Shown: positions 1 to 6,449, numbered from the stretch's first letter. The stretch: DNA of 6,698 nt from Thiobacillus sp. (GCA_011391285.1 JAABQU010000024.1:1-6698), one strand, 5' to 3'. The notes: a model not told the origin generated them from the letters alone. Translations and numbers: made by a program.

Positions 1-249
1 AACAATGCGAAAATAGCCTTCCGCCAGGTGACGGGTGAACTCGGTGCGTGCAAGGTTCAGGTAATCGTCGGTGATCTGTCCGCTGCGCAACCGGCGCGCC
101 ATGGCGCAATGCCATTCCAGCATGCTCAGGCGGCTGATGACGAGTCCATCGACCTCCGCGACGAGCCGTTCCACCTCAGTGGAAAACGCCTCGGCCACAT
201 AAAGCTTGATGAGCGCGCTGGTGTCGAGATAAACCTCAGTCACGCGCAT
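1..249 (-). CDS. VapC-like PIN-domain toxin, C-terminus outside window
   Basis: Probable toxin of a type II toxin-antitoxin pair. PIN-domain toxins are Mg-dependent ribonucleases that cut tRNA, rRNA or mRNA when their antitoxin is lost. The 83 visible residues begin MRVTEVYLDTSALIKLYVAE, the hallmark first strand of the PIN fold with catalytic Asp9 in LDTSAL. A second conserved acidic residue is probably Glu45 in the SMLEW segment. The remaining acidic residues would lie beyond the window edge, so an intact active site cannot be confirmed. The chosen ATG (bases 249-247) lies inside the end of the antitoxin gene and overlaps it by 14 bases, which suggests translational coupling. Only a weak GAAG ribosome site precedes it; a GTG two codons later is an alternative start. 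Family assignment is firm; the RNA target is unknown. Confidence 0.85.
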   Translation of the reverse strand, partial: MRVTEVYLDTSALIKLYVAEAFSTEVERLVAEVDGLVISRLSMLEWHCAMARRLRSGQITDDYLNLARTEFTRHLAEGYFRIV

Positions 250-475
250 CGCGATCTTCGCGGATCAGCACCTCGCTGGGGATATCCTGATACGGTGACT
301 GATCACGCAGCCATTTGAGCGACGGCAGCTTGCGTGCCGGCGTGGTCGGCGTCACCGGCAGAATCCTCGCCACCGGCTCGCCGCGGCAGACCACCAGCAC
401 TTCGTCGCTGTCGGCGAACATCTGGTCGGGGTGCGACAGGCCTTCGCGGGCTTCGCGGATGGTCAGGGTTTTCAT
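236..475 (-). CDS. Phd/YefM-like antitoxin of a VapBC-type pair
   Basis: A 79-residue protein that probably neutralises the adjacent PIN toxin and represses its own operon. The N-terminal half (residues 1-41: MKTLTIREAREGL, then DEVLVVCRGEPVARILPV) matches the Phd/YefM pattern, a DNA-binding fold whose 'VxxxGxPVAxI' strand is characteristic. The charged C-terminal tail (about 50-79), including SLKWLRDQSPY and ending in EDRDARD, would wrap the toxin, as in related pairs. The ATG at 475 was chosen because a GGAGG ribosome site lies 6 bases upstream and a TATAAT promoter lies just beyond. A longer reading from 556 would run through that promoter and is unlikely. Its stop codon lies within the toxin gene. 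The family call is by sequence pattern only; partner specificity is inferred from the overlap. Confidence 0.85.
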   Translation of the reverse strand: MKTLTIREAREGLSHPDQMFADSDEVLVVCRGEPVARILPVTPTTPARKLPSLKWLRDQSPYQDIPSEVLIREDRDARD

Positions 476-481
476 GGTCAG

Positions 482-486
482 CCTCC
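482..486 (-). promoter_or_regulatory. Shine-Dalgarno site of the antitoxin gene
   Basis: Read on the minus strand this is GGAGG, 6 bases before the ATG at 475. It decides the antitoxin start against the longer upstream reading. Confidence 0.75.
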
Positions 487-498
487 GGCTGGCAAAAC

Positions 499-525
499 GT
501 GACACAATTATAGCCGATGTGACAC
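499..525. repeat. Direct repeat GTGACAC x2 flanking the -10 box (candidate operator)
   Basis: GTGACAC occurs at 499-505 and again at 519-525 (GTGTCAC on the minus strand), 20 bases apart, about two helical turns, with the antitoxin -10 box between them. Antitoxins of this family usually repress their own promoters, so these are plausible binding sites for the antitoxin or antitoxin-toxin complex. Phd/YefM sites are often palindromic while these are direct repeats, so the operator role is inferred. Confidence 0.45.
507..512 (-). promoter_or_regulatory. Antitoxin-toxin operon promoter (-10 box)
   Basis: A perfect TATAAT in the context GGCTATAATT on the minus strand, 31 bases upstream of the antitoxin ATG. 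No good -35 hexamer is visible: at 17-base spacing it reads GAAAAT. The promoter may therefore be weak or may depend on the flanking sequence. Transcription would start near 500, giving a leader of about 25 bases that carries the GGAGG site. Confidence 0.6.
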
Positions 526-591
526 CATGATTTTCCAGCCGGAAGATCAGAAACAACCCGGCGCCCGCCCGTCTTTATTGAATCCCGCTTC

Positions 592-2391
592 ATGTCCGAC
601 ACCCCTTTAAACCTGCTCAACCGCGTTTTCGGCTACCCCGCGTTTCGTGGCGAGCAGGCGGCCATCGTCGACACTCTCGTGGCGGGCGACGACGCGCTGG
701 TGCTGATGCCAACCGGCGGCGGCAAGTCGCTGTGTTTCCAGATTCCGGCACTGCTGCGCGATGGCTGCGCGGTCGTGGTGTCGCCGCTGATCGCGCTGAT
801 GCAGGATCAGGTCGCCGCGCTGAAAGAACTGGGCATCGCCGCCGAGTTCCTGAATTCGAGCCTGGATAACGCCACGGCGATGCAGGTGGAGCGCGAATTC
901 GTTTCCGGCCAGCTCAAGCTCTTGTACGTTGCCCCGGAACGCCTGCTCACGCCGCGCTTCCAATCCCTGCTCGAACAGGCCCGCGTCGCCCTGTTCGCCA
1001 TCGACGAGGCGCACTGCGTGTCGCAATGGGGGCACGACTTCCGCCCGGAATACCTCGGCCTGTCTGCGCTGCACGAGCGCTTTCCCGACGTGCCGCGCAT
1101 CGCCCTCACCGCCACCGCCGACGCCGCGACGCGCGCTGAAATCCTCACCCGGCTCGATCTCGGCGCCGCGCGCGTGTTCGTCGCCAGCTTCGACCGTCCC
1201 AACATCCGCTACCGCATTGCTGAAAAATCCGAGCCGCGCCGGCAGTTGCTCGATTTCCTGCGCGAGCACACGGGCGAAGCCGGCATCGTCTACTGCAGCA
1301 CGCGCAAGAAGGTCGAGGAAACGGCCGACGCGCTCAAGCAGGCCGGCTTCACCGCATTGCCGTATCACGGCGGCATGGACAACGACACGCGCCGCCGCCA
1401 CCAGGAAAAATTCCTGCGCGAAGACGGTGTCGTCATGGTCGCCACGCTGGCGTTCGGCATGGGCATCGACAAGCCCGACGTGCGCTTCGTCGCGCACCTC
1501 GACCTGCCGCGCTCGGTCGAAGGCTACTATCAGGAAACCGGCCGCGCCGGGCGCGACGGCGAGCCGGCCGAGGCGTGGATGGCGTGGGGCCTGCAGGATG
1601 TCGTCACCCAGCGCCGCTTCATCGACGAGGGCGAAGCCGAAGACGCGCACAAGCGCGTCGGCCACGCCAAGCTCGACGCGCTGGTCGGCCTGTGTGAGGC
1701 AGCCAGTTGCCGTCGCGTTGCGCTGCTTTCCTACTTCGGCGAAGCCAGCCAGTCCTGCGGCAACTGCGATGTCTGCCTCAACCCGCCAACCTTGTGGAAC
1801 GGCACCGAGGCCGCGCAAAAGCTGCTCTCCACCGTCTACCGCACCGGCCAGCGCTTCGGCGCCGGCCACGTGCTCGATGTGCTGCTTGGCAAGACCACCG
1901 AGAAGATCGACCGCTTCGGCCACAACCAGTTGAGCGTGTTCGGCATCGGTGCGAGCCAGACCGACAAGGTCTGGCGCGCCGTGCTGCGGCAACTGGTGGT
2001 GCGCGGGCTATTGGAAGTCGACCACACGGCCTATGGCGCGTTGAAACTGACCGCGGCAGCGAAGCCGGTGCTGAAGGGCGAGGAAACCGTGATGCTGCGC
2101 GCCATCGAAGTGCGCCCGGCACGCAGCAGGAAATCGCGTTTCGCGCCCAGTTCCGGCGAGGGCGTTCACAACGACGAGGATCCGCTGTTTCTGTCCCTGC
2201 GCGCCTGGCGCCGTGAAACCGCCAACGAGAAGGGCGTCCCGGCCTACGTCATCCTGCACGACGCCACCCTGCGCGAGATCGCCGCGCGCCGCCCCGCCAC
2301 GCTGGCGGAGCTGGGCGAAATCTCGGGACTGGGAACGAAGAAGCTGGAGGCCTACGGCGAAGCCGTGCTGGCGGTGGTGGAAGAGGGCTGA
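592..2391 (+). CDS. recQ: ATP-dependent DNA helicase RecQ
   Basis: A complete 599-residue 3'-5' DNA helicase of the RecF recombination and replication-fork repair pathway, acting on DNA in the cytoplasm. Motif 0 is FGYPAFRGEQ (13-22). Walker A is PTGGGKS with Lys45. The DEAH box is residues 138-141, followed by the aromatic-rich loop SQWGHDFRPEY typical of RecQ. TATAD (173-177) is motif III, GIVYCSTRK (231-239) motif IV, ATLAFGMGIDKPDVR (284-298) motif V, and QETGRAGRDG (314-323) motif VI with the arginine finger. Zinc-binding cysteines are 373, 389, 392 and 395, followed by the winged helix (about 400-500). A C-terminal HRDC domain spans about 531-599. Length and domain order match E. coli RecQ. 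No clear Shine-Dalgarno or promoter is seen before the ATG. It runs divergently from the toxin-antitoxin pair and converges on prfB. Confidence 0.97.
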   Translation: MSDTPLNLLNRVFGYPAFRGEQAAIVDTLVAGDDALVLMPTGGGKSLCFQIPALLRDGCAVVVSPLIALMQDQVAALKELGIAAEFLNSSLDNATAMQVEREFVSGQLKLLYVAPERLLTPRFQSLLEQARVALFAIDEAHCVSQWGHDFRPEYLGLSALHERFPDVPRIALTATADAATRAEILTRLDLGAARVFVASFDRPNIRYRIAEKSEPRRQLLDFLREHTGEAGIVYCSTRKKVEETADALKQAGFTALPYHGGMDNDTRRRHQEKFLREDGVVMVATLAFGMGIDKPDVRFVAHLDLPRSVEGYYQETGRAGRDGEPAEAWMAWGLQDVVTQRRFIDEGEAEDAHKRVGHAKLDALVGLCEAASCRRVALLSYFGEASQSCGNCDVCLNPPTLWNGTEAAQKLLSTVYRTGQRFGAGHVLDVLLGKTTEKIDRFGHNQLSVFGIGASQTDKVWRAVLRQLVVRGLLEVDHTAYGALKLTAAAKPVLKGEETVMLRAIEVRPARSRKSRFAPSSGEGVHNDEDPLFLSLRAWRRETANEKGVPAYVILHDATLREIAARRPATLAELGEISGLGTKKLEAYGEAVLAVVEEG

Positions 2392-2408
2392 GCAGCCCCC
2401 CCGGCCGA

Positions 2409-3513
2409 TTACACGCCCTGTTTCAGGCTCGCCTCGATGAACTGGTCGAGGTCGCCGTCGAGCACCTTCTGCGTGTTCGAGGCTTCGACGTTGGTGCGCA
2501 GATCCTTGATGCGCGAGTTGTCCAGCACGTAGCTGCGGATCTGGTGGCCCCAGCCGACGTCGGCCTTGCCGGCTTCGAGCTTGTCCTGCTCGGCCTGGCG
2601 CTTGCGCAGTTCGGCTTCGTAGAGCTTCGACTTCAGCATCGACATCGCTTCGGCGCGGTTCTTGTGCTGCGAGCGGTCGTTCTGGCACTGCACCACGATG
2701 TTGGTGGGCAGGTGGGTGATGCGCACCGCCGAGTCGGTCTTGTTGATGTGCTGGCCGCCCGCTCCTGAAGCACGGTAGGTGTCGACACGCAGGTCGGCGG
2801 GGTTGATTTCCACCTCGATGGAGTCGTCGACTTCCGGGTAGACGAACACGCTGGCGAAACTGGTGTGGCGGCCGCCGGACGAGTCGAACGGCGACTTGCG
2901 CACCAGACGGTGGACGCCGGTTTCGGTACGCAGGGTACCGTAGGCGTAGTCGCCCTCGATCTTGATGCTCGCAGACTTGATGCCGGCGACGTCGCCCTCG
3001 GATTCTTCCAGCAGTTCGGCCTTGAAGCCCTTGCGTTCGGCGTATTTCAGGTATTGCCGCAGCAGCATCGACGCCCAGTCGCAGGCCTCGGTGCCGCCGG
3101 CGCCGGCCTGGATGTCGATGAAGCAGTTGTTGGGGTCCGCCGGGTTGTTGAACATGCGGCGGAATTCCAGCGTCGACACACTCTTTTCCAGAGCGGCGAT
3201 GTCGGACTGCACAGCGGCAAGGGTGTCGTCGTCGTTTTCCTCGCGCGCCATCTCAAACAGCTCGGACGCATCCTTCAGGCCCGACGAAACGCGGTCAAGC
3301 ACCAGCACCACGTCTTCCAGCGACTTGCGTTCGCGGCCGAGTTCCTGCGCTTTCTCGGCGTCGTTCCAGAAATTGGGGTCTTCGGCTAGGCGGGCAACTT
3401 CTTCGAGGCGATCTTTCTTGTGATCGTAGTCAAAGAAACCCCCTGAGTTGGGTGGCACGCGCGGCCAGGTCGGCCAGTTTGGATTCGATCTGATTGAGGC
3501 TTTCGGCTTCCAT
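2409..3513 (-). CDS. prfB: Peptide chain release factor 2 (programmed +1 frameshift)
   Basis: Release factor 2 reads UGA and UAA stop codons in the ribosomal A site and triggers hydrolysis of the finished peptide. The gene is in two frames. Codons 1-27 ([10 protein letters not shown] to QLRGFL) run from 3513 to 3433 and end at a TGA (3432-3430). After a +1 shift the second frame runs from 3431 (starting [11 protein letters not shown]) to the TAA at 2411-2409, giving 367 residues against 365 in E. coli. The stop-codon-reading SPF tripeptide is at 207-209 in [15 protein letters not shown]. The catalytic GGQ is at 252-254 in [10 protein letters not shown]. Residue 248 is Ala, the form common in bacteria, where E. 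coli K-12 has Thr246. The downstream neighbour is convergent recQ, not lysS as in many proteobacteria. A single-frame call from the ATG at 3458 would give a false N-terminus. Confidence 0.97.
3429..3444 (-). promoter_or_regulatory. prfB: prfB +1 frameshift (recoding) site
   Basis: On the minus strand this reads AGG GGG TTT CTT TGA C. AGGGGG is the internal Shine-Dalgarno-like stimulator (3444-3439), CTT the slippery leucine codon (3435-3433), and TGA-C a poorly terminated stop (3432-3429). It matches the E. coli element except for TTT instead of TAT in the spacer codon. When release factor 2 is scarce, the ribosome pauses at UGA and slips forward one base, making more release factor; this autoregulation is established for the family. 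Confidence 0.95.
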
Positions 3514-3527
3514 GATGGACTCGATGA

Positions 3528-4811
3528 CTAGGCGGAAAAACCGCGAATTATAGCCCAGGTCACCACCAGCCCCAGCCCCAGCGCGCCCATGCCGGCGATG
3601 GCATGGCGCGCCATGTGCCAGCCCCCAATGGACAGGGCGAGCGCCGACTTGAAGCCCAGGTTGGCCAGCACCGCAAGCGTGATGACATTCACCAGAATCG
3701 ACACCGGCAACTTGTCCAGATGGTAAAGACGCAGGCTGGACAGCGTGATGGCGTCGACGTCGGTCAGCCCCGACACCACTGCCACGGCGTACAGCCCGCG
3801 ATTGCCCAGCCAGTCGGACAGCCAGGCCGCGGCCAGCAAAACCCCGGCATACAGCAGGCCAAATCCCAGCGCCGTGCGCAGTTCGGACGGGTTGCCCATG
3901 GCCAGCATGGGCAGTTCGCCCTGCGGCTGCAACCGGTGCACCCCATAGGCCGCGCCGATCCCGCCGGCGACCAGTCCGCCGGCTAGCACCGGCAGCAACT
4001 GTGTCAGCACGCTTGGCGCCAGCACCGCGGCCAGCACGCTCAGGCGCACCAGCACGACCAGATTGGCGAGCACGATGACGATCACGGCGACCGGCATCAT
4101 TTCGCGGCTGTCGCGGGCGTGACGGCTGAATGAGAGCGTGGTGGCGGTGGACGACACCAGCCCGCCCAGCAGGCCCAGCATCACCGCGCCGCGTTGCTGG
4201 CCGAACAGCCGCAGCGCAGCATAGCCTGCCAGCCCCACGCCGACAATCAGCACCACCATCCACCAGATCTGATGCGGATTGAGCGCGCCGTAAGGGCCGT
4301 AGTTCCGGTTCGGCAATAGCGGCAGGACAATCAGCGCCAGTACCGCAAACTGCAGGATCGACAGCAGATCGCGGCGGCTCATATGCTGGCTCAGGCCGCG
4401 CAGTTCGGGCTTGAAATACAGCAGCATGGTTGCCGCAATCCCCAGCATGACCGCCAGCTGGATTTCGTCGTGCCACACCAGCGCGCCCAGGCCATAGCAC
4501 AGCATCAGCGCGGCCACCGTCGTCGTGCCGGGGTCGCCATCCGGCTGCTGCGGCGCGCGCAGGTAGGCCGCGATCATCATTGCGCCCACCAGCAAGAGCC
4601 CCACCGGAATCAGCCAGATCGCCTCCAGAACCGTGCCCAGATGCGCCGCCAGGACCCCCAGCAGCGCCGTCAGGGCAAAGGTGCGCAATCCTGCTTTTGC
4701 AGCGGGATTGCGTTCGCGTTCCAGGCCCATCAGCAGGCCGATCGCCAGCGCCACCACGTAGCGCGGCAGGGACGCCAGTTCGGCAGGCAGCCAGGCAATC
4801 AGGTCATTCAT
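3528..4811 (-). CDS. MgtC/SapB and DUF4010 family integral membrane protein
   Basis: A 427-residue inner-membrane protein. The N-terminal part (about 15-135) carries the MgtC/SapB pattern: AIGLLMGLERER (23-34), then the AGLRTFALTALLG helix start (40-52), followed by further hydrophobic helices. The C-terminal part (about 180-420) matches DUF4010, including MLGLLGGLVSSTATTLSFS (211-229), GNPSELRTALGFGLL (306-320) and SGLTDVDAITLSS (347-359). About 12-14 membrane segments are visible, and there is no cleavable signal peptide. The transported substrate or function of this two-domain family is not known to me; MgtC itself is linked to magnesium stress and ATP synthase inhibition, but that role should not be carried over. 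No clear ribosome site precedes the ATG. It ends in TAG 14 bases before prfB, so read-through cotranscription is possible. Confidence 0.88.
   Translation of the reverse strand: MNDLIAWLPAELASLPRYVVALAIGLLMGLERERNPAAKAGLRTFALTALLGVLAAHLGTVLEAIWLIPVGLLLVGAMMIAAYLRAPQQPDGDPGTTTVAALMLCYGLGALVWHDEIQLAVMLGIAATMLLYFKPELRGLSQHMSRRDLLSILQFAVLALIVLPLLPNRNYGPYGALNPHQIWWMVVLIVGVGLAGYAALRLFGQQRGAVMLGLLGGLVSSTATTLSFSRHARDSREMMPVAVIVIVLANLVVLVRLSVLAAVLAPSVLTQLLPVLAGGLVAGGIGAAYGVHRLQPQGELPMLAMGNPSELRTALGFGLLYAGVLLAAAWLSDWLGNRGLYAVAVVSGLTDVDAITLSSLRLYHLDKLPVSILVNVITLAVLANLGFKSALALSIGGWHMARHAIAGMGALGLGLVVTWAIIRGFSA
3547..3552 (-). promoter_or_regulatory. Putative prfB promoter (-10 box) inside the upstream gene
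   Basis: A perfect TATAAT in the context GGCTATAATT lies within the last codons of the DUF4010 gene, 33 bases upstream of the prfB ATG. The same GGCTATAATT string forms the antitoxin -10 region at the left of the window. No good -35 box is seen. If used, prfB would have its own short leader of roughly 25-30 bases. Confidence 0.5.
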
Positions 4812-4991
4812 TTCGAATTTATTGGGGTGAACCTTGGGGCATTGTGCCGCCAGTCTGCAATGAAAGCCGGTCCGGGTTCAAATCATGCTTTTGGCCTTTC
4901 ACAGAAGGAACTGCGCTACCAGCGTCGCAAGCGTTGTCATCAGCGGCCGCGGCATGCTTGCCGAGCAGTCAGTATCCGGTCGGCCTTCAAC

Positions 4992-5969
4992 TCATTCAAG
5001 GTATTCGATCACGTCGGCCAGCGGACGGCGCGGCGCGGCAGGGGACTCGCTCTCAGGATGACCCAGCCGCAGCAGCAGTTGCGGGAATCCGGGACGCCCG
5101 GTCAGTTGCTGCAGCTGGCTTCGCAGCGGCCCCACCTCGATCGGCTGGTTCAGGTAGGAGGCCTGCAGGCCGTGCAGGCGCGCTGTCAGTAGCAGCCGTT
5201 GCAGGGCCTGCCCGGCGGCGATCCAGTCGCCCAGGCCGTCGCCGGGTGTGCCGATCACCGCCAGCACAGGCGAGGCATCGGCAAGCTGCCGGTCATGGGC
5301 GCCGACGCCATGGCCCATGTCGAAGGTGCGCACCACCGCCTGCGCCAGCGGCACCGCCAACCCGGGCAAGGCAAGTCCGTCGCCGTGGCGGCGTGGATGC
5401 ATCCAGGCCGCGAGTTCGCGGCGCCAGGATGGGTCGTCCCACTGCATTTCATCGCCCTCGGCAATCAGTTCAGCTGCCTGGCGTCGCTGTGCATCGCTGT
5501 CCATGTGATGCAGCCATGCGCCTTCGTGACGGGCCGCCTCGGCCAGTGCGACCAGCGCGTCGGCCGCAACAGGGCGCGCCGCGAAGGTCTTCCGGTGGGT
5601 GCGGCGCAGTGCCACGGCATCGAACAGCGCGGCCAGCGCCGCGTCCGGCCCAGGGCCCGGTGACAGCGTGATCCTGGAAAGACAGTCGGCGTCGGACGCG
5701 CCCGATGGGCCCTGTTGCGTTGCCGTCAGCCCCGCGCGCGCCGCGGCGACACGCAGATTGAACAGCGCGCAGGCGCAGCTGATGGTCAGTTCACGATCGT
5801 CCGGGTCATTCACCGGCAACGCGCGGGTACGGTCCGCGATCAGGCCGATCTGGCAGCCACGCACCCGGAACACCCACGGCTGCGTGTTATGGCTGGAAGG
5901 CGCCAAAATGGCTGAGCCGACCAGCATTGTTGCCATTTCTTCCGGCAGGGACCACGTCGCCGCATCCAT
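4992..5969 (-). CDS. Acg-family nitroreductase-like FMN-binding protein
   Basis: A 325-residue cytoplasmic protein of the Acg family, relatives of nitroreductases named after M. tuberculosis Acg (Rv2032). Visible signatures are APSSHNTQPWVFRV near residues 23-36, the FMN-phosphate-binding pattern of nitroreductase-like proteins; NDPDDRELTISCACALFNLRVAA (about 54-76), typical of the Acg branch; and a C-terminal nitroreductase-like half with AGQALQRLLLTARLHGLQASYLNQP and LLLRLGHP. These proteins resemble a fused nitroreductase dimer, and some may sequester flavin rather than catalyse reduction; the substrate here is unknown. The ATG at 5969 is preceded by GAGGAG with a 7-base spacer. Extending upstream to 6116 would translate the terminator and the tmRNA 3' end, so it is rejected. 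No terminator is seen after its stop. Confidence 0.88.
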   Translation of the reverse strand: MDAATWSLPEEMATMLVGSAILAPSSHNTQPWVFRVRGCQIGLIADRTRALPVNDPDDRELTISCACALFNLRVAAARAGLTATQQGPSGASDADCLSRITLSPGPGPDAALAALFDAVALRRTHRKTFAARPVAADALVALAEAARHEGAWLHHMDSDAQRRQAAELIAEGDEMQWDDPSWRRELAAWMHPRRHGDGLALPGLAVPLAQAVVRTFDMGHGVGAHDRQLADASPVLAVIGTPGDGLGDWIAAGQALQRLLLTARLHGLQASYLNQPIEVGPLRSQLQQLTGRPGFPQLLLRLGHPESESPAAPRRPLADVIEYLE

Positions 5970-5976
5970 GTGTGCG

Positions 5977-5982
5977 CTCCTC
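5977..5982 (-). promoter_or_regulatory. Shine-Dalgarno site of the Acg-family gene
   Basis: GAGGAG on the minus strand, 7 bases before the ATG at 5969. It fixes the start against a reading 49 codons longer. Confidence 0.8.
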
Positions 5983-5998
5983 AGGCTTGAACCAGAAT

Positions 5999-6014
5999 CC
6001 AGCATAGATGCTGG
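5999..6014. repeat. 16-base palindrome in the leader of the Acg-family gene
   Basis: CCAGCAT-AG-ATGCTGG has perfect 7-base arms around a 2-base centre. It lies between the tmRNA terminator and the Shine-Dalgarno site, 30 bases upstream of the ATG, and includes a TATGCT that could serve as a poor -10 box. The form fits an operator for a dimeric repressor; an mRNA hairpin is less likely with a 2-base loop. Confidence 0.5.
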
Positions 6015-6040
6015 TTGAGGAGTGTGAGGATGAGCATGCA

Positions 6041-6074
6041 AAAGAAAAACCCCGGCCGTTTCCGGTCGGGGTTT
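6041..6074 (-). terminator. Rho-independent terminator of ssrA
   Basis: On the minus strand, AAACCCCGACCG pairs with CGGCCGGGGTTT across a GAAA loop: a 12-position stem with one A-C mismatch, followed by TTTTT-C-TTTT. It begins 6 bases after the tmRNA CCA end, so it ends the ssrA transcript before the Acg-family gene. The plus strand folds fully with one G-U pair but lacks a following U-tract, so termination is directional. Confidence 0.92.
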
Positions 6075-6080
6075 GGGTGT

Positions 6081-6445
6081 TGGTGGAGCCGGGGGGAATC
6101 GAACCCCCGTCCGCAAGCCCTCTACAGATAGTTCTACATACTTAGTCCGGTGATTTGGTTTTAAGCTTGATCACGCCCGCCGAACAGGCTGGATTTCGCC
6201 GAGTCGCCTTGGATTTAGCACCTACCCAAGCGACCCGGATAAGCGCGATTTCATGAAAATTAACTCACTGCCGGGTTGCCCCGACCTAGCCCATGAACAG
6301 GCTAGTGTGAGTCCTGGACCTTAAGCGGCCAGGGCGTAGTTTTCGTCGTTTGCGACTAAAGTTTTTCAGTTGGATTTACGAGGTGCTCTGACCCTCGGTA
6401 TGCCCTACGCTGCTTTGCGACCCACGTCGAAGCCAGGTCGGCCCC
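6081..6445 (-). ncRNA. ssrA: Transfer-messenger RNA (tmRNA, 10Sa RNA), one-piece
   Basis: A complete 365-base tmRNA, close to the 363 of E. coli. With SmpB it enters stalled ribosomes, adds Ala, then supplies a reading frame that tags the peptide for proteolysis. The 5' end GGGGCCGACC-TGGCTTCGACG carries the conserved start, and its first 7 bases pair with GGCTCC near the 3' end (CGGCTCC, one G-U) to form the acceptor stem. The T-arm is GGGGG-TTCGATT-CCCCC, and the terminal CCA is encoded. The tag frame lies at 6353-6321. The gene is contiguous, unlike the two-piece forms known in some betaproteobacteria. The upstream gene encodes a SirB2-like protein; smpB is not in the window. The ends were placed by acceptor pairing, so the 5' end could be off by a base. 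Confidence 0.97.
6321..6353 (-). other. ssrA: tmRNA proteolysis tag reading frame
   Basis: Codons GCA AAC GAC GAA AAC TAC GCC and so on, then TAA, read ANDENYALAA followed by stop. The first Ala is the resume codon, following TTTAGTC. The peptide equals the E. coli tag encoded after the tRNA-borne Ala, and the LAA end is the recognition signal for ClpXP-type proteases. Confidence 0.96.
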
Positions 6446-6449
6446 CATG

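Larger units (their letters stand above)
485..542. repeat. Inverted repeat enclosing the antitoxin promoter region
   Basis: CCGGCTGG at 485-492 and its exact complement CCAGCCGG at 535-542 are separated by 42 bases. Continuing inward, C then AAAA on the left faces TTTT on the right, so the match extends to 12 pairs with one bulged C. The left arm touches the antitoxin ribosome site. The arms enclose both GTGACAC repeats and the -10 box. Purpose unknown; it could be an outer operator pair or chance. Confidence 0.4.

Noticed and set aside
476..556. 27-codon upstream extension of the antitoxin
   Set aside because: It would cover the TATAAT box and lacks a ribosome site, while the ATG at 475 has GGAGG at ideal spacing.
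607..1992. Long minus-strand open frame (461 codons) opposite recQ
   Set aside because: It is a shadow of GC-rich codon bias: composition is low-complexity Ala/Gly/Arg/His, no domain is recognisable, and the opposite strand is an unmistakable RecQ.
2385..2398. Small hairpin GGGCTGAGCAGCCC at the recQ end
   Set aside because: The stem is only 5-6 pairs with a tiny loop and no T-tract on either strand, so it is not a convincing intrinsic terminator.
4869..4887. GGGTTCAAATC resembles a tRNA T-loop
   Set aside because: The flanking bases cannot form a T-stem, and no acceptor, D or anticodon arms fit around it.
4383..5192. Plus-strand open frame (269 codons) across the 4812-4991 gap
   Set aside because: Gln/Arg/His-rich shadow of two minus-strand genes, with no recognisable domain.
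5970..6081. Possible integration site at the tmRNA 3' end
   Set aside because: tmRNA 3' ends are common targets for islands, but here the native terminator and a gene follow directly, with no integrase and no repeated 3'-end fragment in the window.
5970..6116. 49-codon N-terminal extension of the Acg-family protein
   Set aside because: The extension begins with RTGVRFPPAPP, the familiar false translation across a tRNA-like 3' end, and passes through the terminator. A strong Shine-Dalgarno supports the start at 5969.
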